Below are positions 1 through 6,518 of a DNA stretch of 33,049 nucleotides, in pieces. The DNA is from Candidatus Saccharimonadota bacterium. GTDB lineage: Bacteria; Patescibacteriota; Saccharimonadia; Saccharimonadales; UBA4665. The stretch lies in the NCBI GenBank assembly GCA_027450065.1, contig DAIDKK010000008.1, positions 1 to 33,049 on the forward strand. The letters are read 5' to 3'. The notes below the pieces were generated by a model. That model was given only the letters and a program-made list of their open reading frames with translations, ran no database searches and was not told the DNA's origin. Position 1 is the first letter of the stretch; each line of letters begins with the position of its first letter. A program made the position numbers and the translations under genes.

Positions 1-83
1 TTATGACCAGGAATAACGGTATTCCAGGCGAATACTTTACCCGCGAAGAAACCCTGAAAAGCATCGAAGAAATCATCATATGA
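1..83 (+). CDS. atpD: ATP synthase F1 beta subunit, C-terminal fragment (partial)
   Basis: Only the last 27 or so codons lie in the window; the gene begins upstream. The readable tail contains G-I-P-G-E-Y-F followed by R-E-E-T-L-K-S-I-E-E-I, which lines up with the G-x-P-G-K-Y-V...T-I-R-G-F-K-x-I segment near the end of bacterial AtpD, the catalytic F1 subunit. Its stop TGA overlaps the ATG of the next gene (ATGA), the usual atpD-atpC order. The protein stops right after this segment, whereas E. coli AtpD has about 30 more residues, so the C-terminus looks short. Identification rests on a short fragment plus its neighbour. Confidence 0.68.
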   Translation, partial: MTRNNGIPGEYFTREETLKSIEEIII

Positions 84-376
84 GTGATACGGCATCAGTC
101 CCTGCTACCACCGAGCCCGAAGGTAAAACGAAGGACAGCATTTATGTGAAGGTATATGCGCCGTATCGGGTGTATTTTGAGGGTGAGGCAAATAGCATTT
201 CGGCTGCCAGTCAGACGGGTAACTTTGATATTCTCCCGAGACATCACAACTTTATCACGTTACTCGTAGCTTGCGATATCATTGTGCGCACTTCAACCCA
301 CGAAGAAACCATCCGTATTCAGGGTGGTATCATGCACGTGAAGGCTAACCGTGTCATCGTTTTTCTTGACGTGTAG
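80..376 (+). CDS. atpC: ATP synthase F1 epsilon subunit, N-terminal domain only
   Basis: Encodes 98 aa of the F1 central-stalk epsilon subunit, which links the rotor to the catalytic head. After a polar tail of about 20 residues comes the beta-sandwich: V-x-A-P-x-R-V-x-F-E-G-E-A near residues 25-37, then T-G-x-F-D-I-L-P-x-H near 46-55, then the I-x-G-G-x-x-x-V-K strand. The protein ends at the close of this domain. The two-helix C-terminal domain (about 40-50 residues), which in other bacteria can inhibit ATP hydrolysis, is absent. The start overlaps the atpD stop (ATGA), implying translational coupling. Immediately after the TAG stop begins repeat R1 copy 1. Confidence 0.9.
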   Translation: MSDTASVPATTEPEGKTKDSIYVKVYAPYRVYFEGEANSISAASQTGNFDILPRHHNFITLLVACDIIVRTSTHEETIRIQGGIMHVKANRVIVFLDV

Positions 377-611
377 CCGAAGGATGATCCAGTATCTTTG
401 CTTTCGGGTCCGGCTCTCAGCCGGACCTCTGCTTTCACTTTTTGCCGACAAAAGAGAAGCAGACAACCTCGGTACTACTTCCATTCTCTTGGTCGAATGT
501 TGTCAGCAACCACAACCGATAAGTACGCACGGCTTCGTCTAAGTACCTATCGACCCGAACGGGTGAGTTGTGTTGTCTGACAACAGCGAAGCCAGGAGAT
601 TACAGAGTGCC
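377..611. repeat. R1 copy 1: ~235-nt structured intergenic repeat
   Basis: Starts directly after the atpC stop and matches 29228-29461 in order and almost exactly in length (235 versus 234 nt). Shared blocks are CCGAAGGA at the left end, TCCGGCT, ACTTCCATNCTCTTGGTCG, and GCCAGGAGATTNCAGAGTG at the right end. Stems here: 407-415/419-427 (9 bp); 429-434/457-462 with an inner CTTTTTG/CAAAAG helix; basal stem CTCTTGG 486-492 with CCAGGAG 592-598 (one G-U pair); and a long arm of 499-506/577-584, 511-516/567-572 and 517-526/543-552, plus a side hairpin 553-556/561-564. The long-arm sequence differs from copy 2 but still pairs. Strand is not determined because most of it is palindromic. Confidence 0.82.
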
Positions 612-615
612 AGGT

Positions 616-800
616 AACACATGGCCGAGCCTCCTACCTAGCCATCAAAAATCAATTTAACAGGTACGATAAATACTAGCTTTAAATCTAGTATAAAAGC
701 TAGTATTTATCGATAGAGCCATCGGAGAATCTTAATTATATTAAATTCTTTGTTGAATTTAGTTCGGCAAAGAGTTTACATCTATCAGGAAAGAGCAGCC
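616..800. other. AT-rich spacer between R1 and R2 with no gene
   Basis: No open frame here has a start, ribosome binding site and recognisable protein. The stretch is clearly richer in A+T than its surroundings. It holds the large palindrome at 667-712 (separate entry), a small palindrome around 732-744 (TTAAT...ATTAA), and a 6-bp hairpin 743-748/755-760. I see no tRNA, no terminator with a U run and no clear promoter. Confidence 0.5.
667..712. repeat. Perfect 17-bp inverted repeat with 12-nt loop
   Basis: Positions 667-683 are the exact reverse complement of 696-712, separated by 12 nt. The loop also carries CTAGTAT, which occurs in the right arm, so an alternative shorter fold is possible. 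No U run follows on either strand, so it does not look like a standard intrinsic terminator. It has no counterpart at R1 copy 2 or R2 copy B. It could be an operator, a protein-binding hairpin, a mobile-element end or part of a structured RNA; the sequence alone does not decide. Confidence 0.85.
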
Positions 801-919
801 AGAGTCGAGTGGCGTTAGCACGAGACTCTGCGCAATGATAATTCAAGCCCAGCGAGAATTATATGCCGAGCCGGTAACTATGACCGCGTGAAGCTATAGA
901 GAACCTATCTCGGTTCTCT
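801..919. repeat. R2 copy A: structured intergenic repeat
   Basis: The core 835-904 aligns with 10647-10717 (copy B) at about 57 of 71 positions by hand. Invariant blocks are ATGATAATTCAAGC, GAGCCGG and GAAGCTATAGA. Stems: 801-806/824-829; 838-844/856-862 (ATAATTC with GAATTAT); CGGT 872-875 with ACCG 883-886; and 899-905/912-918 (GAGAACC with GGTTCTC). In copy B the second stem keeps pairing through a G-U, and the third through a C-G in place of T-A. It ends 9 nt before the stop codon of the convergent minus-strand gene. No poly-U follows on either strand. Confidence 0.72.
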
Positions 920-927
920 CATTGTCC

Positions 928-1947
928 CTACTCGACAATCCAGTAGTCGAAGCCGAAGCTTGCATTACTTGGCGGTGTATTGGCAGCACATACACTAAAG
1001 CTGCTAGTGGTGCGGTCGACATAGTAACCAACGCTACCTGCGGCGACACCTACTGGAGTTACCAGAATGCGGGGAGTGGAGTTATATGCCTGAGCGAAGT
1101 TTACCGTAAGGAAGCAACCTGCAGCAGCCCCACTACCAGTGTTCACGTTGATGCTACCGGCGGTATCGGAACCACTAATAGCGGTCGTGCCACCGCTACC
1201 GAGAGCGGGGCCATTCGTTCGTCCTGGCGTACTGCCACCAATGATGACGTGTTTCGTGAGTGTCAGCGGACCAGTTATTTGAAGTGTGTTAACAGTGAGC
1301 GATGGGGCTGATATGGCGCCACCGAACGTACCGCCACCGACCACGGACAAACTTTTTTGAACAGCTAACTGGCCCTGTAGGCTAGTATCCCCCTGGACAC
1401 TCAAACTTTTATTAACTTGGATTTGTTCAAAAATACTATTACCAGATACGGTTATACCTGGTACGCTTAGGCTCCCGCCGACTTGAATAGTACCGGCTAC
1501 CTCAAGGCTATCTCGGACGAGAACCTTGCCAGCAAAAACCGCATTACTCTGTACGCTCAGAACTTGCTTGGGGTCGCCAACCGTTACGTCAGTGTTTGCG
1601 AGTTGCTTAAGAGTGTCACTACTAAGGCTCTGGGTTGCTACGGTGCCTTGGGTGGCCTTTTTATTGGCAAAATAGGTTACTACTACTATGCCGCCAGAGA
1701 TAAGCACCAAAATAATAAAGAGCAATAAATATATATTTAGCCTTCGTCGTATACGTCGAAGGAATGGTTCTTTGGGTACGGCGCTAACAGTAGGCTCATT
1801 CTCGACTATCTTTCCCGCGGTACTCGCATCAGTATCAAGGCTATTCGTCTCTGTAGGATTCTCAAGTGAGCTTGAATCGGCCGTTTCAAGACTGGTATCT
1901 TGACTTGCTGAATTTTCGCTATTTTGCTGTTGTTCTTCTGGTCCCAT
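928..1947 (-). CDS. Membrane-anchored repeat-rich surface protein
   Basis: 339 aa, function unknown. Residues 1 to about 65 are acidic and Ser/Thr-rich, then a basic patch (F-L-R-R-I-R-R-R) precedes one membrane segment at about 71-93, giving an N-in topology with the rest outside. Residues about 125-240 repeat a loose unit (S-L-S-V-x-G, L-Q-G-x-L-A-V) that suggests a beta-helix or stalk. The last 90 or so residues form a separate domain with T-P-R-I-L-V-T-P-V-G and a final F-D-Y-W-I-V-E, a compact tip. The ATG lies about 23 nt after a possible TATTAT -10 box on the minus strand; no Shine-Dalgarno is seen. It is divergent from the secreted-protein genes and convergent with the ATP synthase operon. 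An adhesin or stalk role is inference. Confidence 0.75.
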   Translation of the reverse strand: MGPEEQQQNSENSASQDTSLETADSSSLENPTETNSLDTDASTAGKIVENEPTVSAVPKEPFLRRIRRRLNIYLLLFIILVLISGGIVVVTYFANKKATQGTVATQSLSSDTLKQLANTDVTVGDPKQVLSVQSNAVFAGKVLVRDSLEVAGTIQVGGSLSVPGITVSGNSIFEQIQVNKSLSVQGDTSLQGQLAVQKSLSVVGGGTFGGAISAPSLTVNTLQITGPLTLTKHVIIGGSTPGRTNGPALGSGGTTAISGSDTAGSINVNTGSGAAAGCFLTVNFAQAYNSTPRILVTPVGVAAGSVGYYVDRTTSSFSVCAANTPPSNASFGFDYWIVE

Positions 1948-2093
1948 GATTGAATGCTTATGCTTTACTGTAATAATACAGGACTTCTGCGTATGTGGAA
2001 ACAGAAGACCCCAGAGTATTATGTAAGCATCTTATCGACGGCCGATTTGCGTATAAATCTAAAGTGCGAGAAAATAAGCATGAGTAATTTATT

Positions 2094-2873
2094 ATGAGAC
2101 ACACACTGAGATTATCAAGCGTATATATTCTTGTTGGCATGCTTGGGCTGCTTGTCCTGCTGGTGGCTAGCCAGCGGGTATTTGCGGCTACCTGTGCGAC
2201 GAATCCAGATCAACAAACTTGTTCTTCTAATTACGGTGTCAGTGAAACATTCTTTGGCGCGGGCGGTGATTTAAATACTTGCTCAACATCATACTGCACA
2301 AAACAAGCAGCCGGTGAGCTGACGGTAGGTAATACGAGCGGCACAAGCTACCAAGCCCAGGCTGGCTTCAACACTGACCGAATGCCCTGGATTAGCGCTG
2401 CGGTTATTACGCCTCAGGTTGATTTGGGAGTCTTGAGTAACACTGCAACCAACTCGGGCACTGCTCAGTTTCAAGTATCGGCCTACTTGACGAATGGGTA
2501 TGTCGTGCAGCTATATGGTACGCCACCGAGCAACAGCGGGCACGTCCTGACCGCAATGAGTGGAGGCGCTCCAGTTATTGGTACCGAGCAGTTCGGTATA
2601 AATCTGACGGCAAATACCATCCCGACCGCCTTTGGATCTGCTCCAGTACAAAACCCGGACTACCCCTCGCAACCGTTTGGTTTCGGCCAGGCAGCGACAG
2701 GCTATAATACGGCCAATAACTTTAAGTTTAATTCAGGGGATATTATCGCAAACTCAGCGAAAAGCTCTAGCTACACTATCTTTACCATTGCGTATATTGC
2801 AAATATCTCTGCAGTGACGCCCGGGGGGGTGTATACAGGTTACAACTCCATTGTGGCAACAGGCACTTACTAG
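2094..2873 (+). CDS. Secreted surface protein, WxL-like C-terminal module (paralogue 1)
   Basis: 259 aa with a clear signal peptide: basic start, hydrophobic core at about 9-25, and cleavage probably after V-F-A near residue 31. The mature part has four cysteines near its start, then a beta-rich domain sharing landmarks with the gene at 4327: T-N-G-Y, E-Q-F-G-I-N-L, N-F-K-F-x-S-G-D, Y-I-A-N-I-S and P-G-G-V-Y near the end. It lacks the extra N-terminal domain of its two downstream relatives. Family function is unknown to me. Context beside a DUF916-like gene suggests cell-wall-associated display, as for WxL proteins in Gram-positive bacteria. No clear Shine-Dalgarno; a TATAAA box at about 2052 could serve. 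Confidence 0.75.
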   Translation: MRHTLRLSSVYILVGMLGLLVLLVASQRVFAATCATNPDQQTCSSNYGVSETFFGAGGDLNTCSTSYCTKQAAGELTVGNTSGTSYQAQAGFNTDRMPWISAAVITPQVDLGVLSNTATNSGTAQFQVSAYLTNGYVVQLYGTPPSNSGHVLTAMSGGAPVIGTEQFGINLTANTIPTAFGSAPVQNPDYPSQPFGFGQAATGYNTANNFKFNSGDIIANSAKSSSYTIFTIAYIANISAVTPGGVYTGYNSIVATGTY

Positions 2874-2934
2874 GCTAACAGAGGAACATGGTAAGTTATC
2901 CACAGCATTGACCGACGATATATATGTTCGTAGC

Positions 2935-2964
2935 TTGTTTTCATAAACATGAGCATGATATAGT
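2935..2964 (+). promoter_or_regulatory. Promoter for surface gene at 3022
   Basis: TTGTTT (2935-2940), 18-nt spacer, then TATAGT (2959-2964) preceded by TGA, an extended -10. Predicted start of transcription is near 2971, giving a leader of about 50 nt. The leader holds a 7-bp hairpin (2967-2973/2986-2992) and a strong AGGAG at about 3010-3014 before the ATG at 3022. Confidence 0.55.
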
Positions 2965-3021
2965 TCGATTGTTGTTATTAATATAAACAATCTACCCCAA
3001 TAAAATAATAGGAGAAATAAA

Positions 3022-4311
3022 ATGAGTATTACTCGCAACTCATTGAAACGCCCAGCAGCGTTGTTTGCAGCTGCGGCGTTGCTCGTTGGTTCTACCATAC
3101 CGGCTTTATATAGTGTATCTGCGGCCGCCATAGGCCAAGTTAGCAGCAGGAGCCTTCAACTTAGTGATGGAAACCCAAGTGGTGGTACGATAACCTCTGG
3201 TGTTGGCAGTGGTACAGCCGTATCGTATAAAGTTACTTTTACGGCCGCAACATCTACCGCTGTAGGGGCCATAGTCGTAGACATTTGTGACAATACTCCA
3301 CTGATAGGTGATACCACCTGTGCATATCCAGCCAGCTTTAGCTGGGGTGCTGCAACCCCTGTACTCTCTGGTGGTACTGTTTCGGGTGTAACGGGCACGT
3401 GGACGGCAAGTAGCCAGCAAGGTGGCGGCGCATCAACGAGTGCCCCCCAGGTCTTAGTGTTGACGGATGCAACCCCTGCAGTACCATCTGGACCCATTAG
3501 TTTCACGATTACTGGCGTGACGAACCCAAGTGCGGCTGTAACGCCAAGCTCGGCACACACCTTTTATGCTCGTATCCTTACGTTTGCGAGTGGTGCGAAT
3601 GAAGCAACTGACTATACGGTAACGGGAACGACTCGACCGGGCATAGCTGGTTTGACGCACGTTATCGATGACGGTGGTGTGGCAATGTCTCTCTCACTCC
3701 CCATTACAGTAACGGCCCGAGTTATGGAAACGTTCACACTTTGTACGGCAAGTGCAACCTACACTGGTGTTGCCTGCGCAGGGCCAACCGGTGCGCAGAC
3801 GCCTTCTATCATCCTTGGAGATGGCTCTGCAAATAATGTTCTTGACACGGCAATTGTACGTACGGCAAATGTATACACACAGGTATCGACCAATGCGACG
3901 AATGGCTATGCATTATACCTGAAGGCTAGCAATAGCTGTGCTGGACTGAGTAAAGATAATGGCACGACTTGTGGTATCCCAGCGGTAAATTCAGGTGGTA
4001 CCTCGGGATTAACTATTACCGCCGGCACGGCAGCTTTTGGCGCATCAGTTGGCAATGGTAACTTTGTCGGAGCTGGTTCAGGCACAAACACGGCAGTTGC
4101 TCGTTGGAATACAACCCCCCCGGCTTACATCATGGACAACACCACGGCAAATGACAACGTAAGCTACACGTACGGTAGTAAGATCATTACCTCAACTGGC
4201 CAAGCGAATGGCGTAGTCAATACGATTACCTTTGCCGCGACAGCTTCACCAACGACACCAGCAGGTATATACACCGAAAACTTTAGCCTCATCGGCGTAG
4301 GCACATTCTAA
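3022..4311 (+). CDS. Secreted two-domain surface protein, WxL-like (paralogue 2)
   Basis: 429 aa. Signal peptide with K-R basic start, hydrophobic stretch at about 12-30, and probable cleavage after V-S-A-A near residue 34. The mature protein is Thr/Ser/Gly/Ala-rich, low in charge and beta-rich. The N-terminal domain (to about 240) and C-terminal domain (about 260-429) correspond to the same two domains of the gene at 4327. Shared features include V-S-A-A after the signal, a Cys-containing strand (V-D-I-C-D-N versus L-Q-L-C-T-N), T-N-A-T-N-G-Y and P-A-G-I-Y near the C-terminus. It has the best ribosome binding site of the block (AGGAG, about 7 nt from ATG) and its own promoter, so it may be an abundant surface component. 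Function is not known. Confidence 0.8.
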   Translation: MSITRNSLKRPAALFAAAALLVGSTIPALYSVSAAAIGQVSSRSLQLSDGNPSGGTITSGVGSGTAVSYKVTFTAATSTAVGAIVVDICDNTPLIGDTTCAYPASFSWGAATPVLSGGTVSGVTGTWTASSQQGGGASTSAPQVLVLTDATPAVPSGPISFTITGVTNPSAAVTPSSAHTFYARILTFASGANEATDYTVTGTTRPGIAGLTHVIDDGGVAMSLSLPITVTARVMETFTLCTASATYTGVACAGPTGAQTPSIILGDGSANNVLDTAIVRTANVYTQVSTNATNGYALYLKASNSCAGLSKDNGTTCGIPAVNSGGTSGLTITAGTAAFGASVGNGNFVGAGSGTNTAVARWNTTPPAYIMDNTTANDNVSYTYGSKIITSTGQANGVVNTITFAATASPTTPAGIYTENFSLIGVGTF

Positions 4312-4326
4312 AGTAGAAGGATTACA

Positions 4327-5391
4327 GTGCGCGAAAGAAGGCTACGGTTTCAGCGCATAGCCTTCGGGCTGATAGCGGTTCTGCTCCTCGAAGGAGCGGG
4401 ACCGCTTGCCATAAGTGTTACGCAAGTGTCGGCTGCGAATTTTGCAACTAGGCAAGTGAGCATGTCGGACAACTTGGTGAACGCTGTGGCGAACTATACA
4501 CTGGCCTTCTCAGGGCAGAGCGCTGGGACGGTTGGATCGATTCGCCTACAGCTCTGTACAAACGATCCTTTCATTGGGACACCGTGCACAGCTCCAGCAG
4601 GGCTTGATATAACCCTGGCGACCCTAAGCAACCAATCAGGCATGATGGGATTTACTATATCGCCGAACACCACGGCCAATCAACTTATCCTTACACGTAC
4701 ACCTGATGTTACACTGCCAGGTACATCATCTTACGAACTGCAAGGAATTCACAACCCCAACAATGCGGGTACGGTCTTTGGTAGGCTAGAGACATTCGCT
4801 TCTACGGACGCCTCAGGGTCACACCTTGATGCCTCAGGCCTCGCGGTGAACTATATGGCTAACGCCGTCAGCGTGAGCACATACGTTCCACCATATTTAC
4901 TATTTTGTGCTGGCAATACCATCCAGCCCTATGATTGCACGACAGCGCAGGGAAATTTTGTAGATTTTGGAGAACTGAGTTCTCTCAAGACCTCTACCGG
5001 ACAAACGCAGCTACTTGCTGCTACAAACGCTGATTATGGTTATACTATCCGAGTGCTAGGAACAACCTTAACCTCAGGTATTAATGTGATACCATCACTG
5101 CAAACCCCTGATATTGCACGTACAGGCGTGAGTCAGTTTGGTTTAAATCTGAGAGCTAATAGTACGCCGCCCACTGGCAATGACGTGCAGGGTAGTGGCT
5201 CTGCGGCTGTAGCTTCAGGCTATGATACTCCAGACTACTATAAATTCGTTTCTGGTGATGTTTTAGTAAGTTCGACAATCCCAGATAGCTACCGCTTATA
5301 TACGGTGAGTTACATTGCGAATATCAGTAAGAATCAACCAGCCGGTATCTATGTGAGTACGCTACAATACATTGCATTGGCATCTTTCTAG
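4327..5391 (+). CDS. Secreted two-domain surface protein, WxL-like (paralogue 3)
   Basis: 354 aa starting at GTG 15 nt after the previous stop, with AGAAGG upstream, so co-transcribed with 3022. A strongly basic N-terminus (R-E-R-R-L-R-F-Q-R) and a hydrophobic core lead to a cleavage site near V-S-A-A at residue 37. The two domains are homologous to those of the 3022 product. The C-terminal domain has S-Q-F-G-L-N-L, Y-K-F-V-S-G-D and Y-I-A-N-I-S, very close to the 2094 product, so all three share this module. The Cys pairs differ among paralogues. Likely exported and wall-associated; ligand unknown. Confidence 0.78.
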   Translation: MRERRLRFQRIAFGLIAVLLLEGAGPLAISVTQVSAANFATRQVSMSDNLVNAVANYTLAFSGQSAGTVGSIRLQLCTNDPFIGTPCTAPAGLDITLATLSNQSGMMGFTISPNTTANQLILTRTPDVTLPGTSSYELQGIHNPNNAGTVFGRLETFASTDASGSHLDASGLAVNYMANAVSVSTYVPPYLLFCAGNTIQPYDCTTAQGNFVDFGELSSLKTSTGQTQLLAATNADYGYTIRVLGTTLTSGINVIPSLQTPDIARTGVSQFGLNLRANSTPPTGNDVQGSGSAAVASGYDTPDYYKFVSGDVLVSSTIPDSYRLYTVSYIANISKNQPAGIYVSTLQYIALASF

Positions 5392-5400
5392 CAGTATTAG

Positions 5401-5429
5401 TTGGCAGGCATAAGAAGTTTTGATACCAT
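5401..5429 (+). promoter_or_regulatory. Promoter for DUF916-like gene at 5455
   Basis: TTGGCA (5401-5406), exactly 17 nt, then TACCAT (5424-5429) preceded by TGA, an extended -10. The leader would be about 20 nt and contains GAGAGG before the ATG. It lies in the 63-nt gap after the preceding surface gene. Confidence 0.6.
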
Positions 5430-5454
5430 AGGTGGAGCATAACGAGAGGATATT

Positions 5455-6462
5455 ATGAGTCAGCGTATACGTTTTTCTTTGGCAGCAGTAGTAATGGCAG
5501 GTTTTTTGATGGTGGGTCTCGCCGCACCTTTGGTGCGGGCAGCGACTCAAACAAGCTCGTCAGGTAATGCAATTAAAGTTGCTCCCGTGCGAACGGATTT
5601 GACTATACAGCCCGGGGAAAGTAAACAATTATCTATTACCCTTCAGAATCTTACCACTGGGTCAGTTGAGTATATGGCCATCATCAACGATTTTGTGGCT
5701 GGCAGCGGTGAATCAGGACAGCCAGCACTTATCCTAGATGCCAATAAGTACGCTCCGAGCCATAGCCTTAAACGATACATTGATCCTATCCCGAATGTGA
5801 CGATTGGTGGCGGTCAGTCAAAAGATGTGACTGTTACTATTACGATTCCTAAAGATGCTGCAGCCGGTGGCTACTACGGTGCGGTTCGCTTCGCGCCAGC
5901 TGGTTCAGCCGATCCCACCAAAAATGTGACACTCTCAGCTAGTGTCGGCTCACTCATACTTGTAAAAGTGCCTGGTGATATTAAAGAAGATGTAACGCTT
6001 GCAAGCTTTGATGTACGAACGAACCCAGAAGCGAATGGCGGGAGTTCCTTCTTCACCTCAAACAAGAACTTGTATGCCGTAGCTCGTTTTAATAATACGG
6101 GAAATGTGCACGAACAGCCGTTTGGTAAGGTGGTATTAAAGCGTGGCAGTAAAGTCCTGCAGACAATTGAGATTAACAATACCGACCCGCGAGGCAACGT
6201 ACTACCGGATAGTATCAGGCGATTTAGTGTCAAGCTCGACAAGGTTGGTATATGGGGCAGGTACACCGTAGAAGGTAATTTTGGCTATGGCTCAAACGGT
6301 CAGCTCGTAAGTGGTTCCACCAGCTTCTTCGTATTTCCGCTCTTATACGTGCTCATTATTGTAGTGGCACTGATTGTGGCTGGACTTCTTATCTTTGGCT
6401 TACCGCGTGCCATTAAGCGCTACAACCAAGGTGTTATCCGGCGTGCTTCTCGGCGTAAATAA
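5455..6462 (+). CDS. DUF916/WxL-interacting-like membrane protein
   Basis: 335 aa. Signal peptide at about 1-30 (cleavage near V-R-A-A). The body starts with K-V-A-P-V-R-T-D-L-T-I-Q-P-G-E-S, followed by an Ig-like pair, an A-A-G-G-Y-Y-G-A-V-R-F stretch near residues 138-148, and G-S-L-I-L-V-K-V-P-G-D. This matches the general layout of DUF916-type proteins that partner WxL surface proteins in Gram-positive bacteria. A membrane helix at about 290-315 is followed by a basic cytoplasmic tail (R-R-A-S-R-R-K), so the protein is anchored at its C-terminus. It follows three secreted paralogues, consistent with a partner or anchor role. Family assignment is from recalled pattern, not a search. Confidence 0.72.
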   Translation: MSQRIRFSLAAVVMAGFLMVGLAAPLVRAATQTSSSGNAIKVAPVRTDLTIQPGESKQLSITLQNLTTGSVEYMAIINDFVAGSGESGQPALILDANKYAPSHSLKRYIDPIPNVTIGGGQSKDVTVTITIPKDAAAGGYYGAVRFAPAGSADPTKNVTLSASVGSLILVKVPGDIKEDVTLASFDVRTNPEANGGSSFFTSNKNLYAVARFNNTGNVHEQPFGKVVLKRGSKVLQTIEINNTDPRGNVLPDSIRRFSVKLDKVGIWGRYTVEGNFGYGSNGQLVSGSTSFFVFPLLYVLIIVVALIVAGLLIFGLPRAIKRYNQGVIRRASRRK

Positions 6463-6470
6463 GCCGAGAA
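6447..6470 (+). terminator. Hairpin across the stop codon, possible weak terminator
   Basis: TTCTCGGC (6447-6454) pairs with GCCGAGAA (6463-6470), loop of 8 nt that includes the TAA stop. No U run follows directly, so termination is uncertain; it may instead protect the mRNA 3' end. Confidence 0.35.
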
Positions 6471-6518
6471 CTGGCAGCTAGTCGTACTTTCGCGTATGCT
6501 ATAAGAAGCATAAATAGC

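Noticed and set aside
377-611. R1 as an integron attC site or CRISPR array
   Set aside because: No integrase core sites (GTTRRRY/RYYYAAC), no cassette genes, and no repeated spacer-repeat units.
898-919. Intrinsic terminator for the convergent gene at 928-1947
   Set aside because: Good 7-bp stem but no U run on either strand; treated as part of R2 copy A.
2896-2904. Exact DnaA box TTATCCACA, with a near match at about 15585
   Set aside because: Single isolated boxes without clustering, an AT-rich unwinding element or dnaA/dnaN nearby; not enough for an origin.
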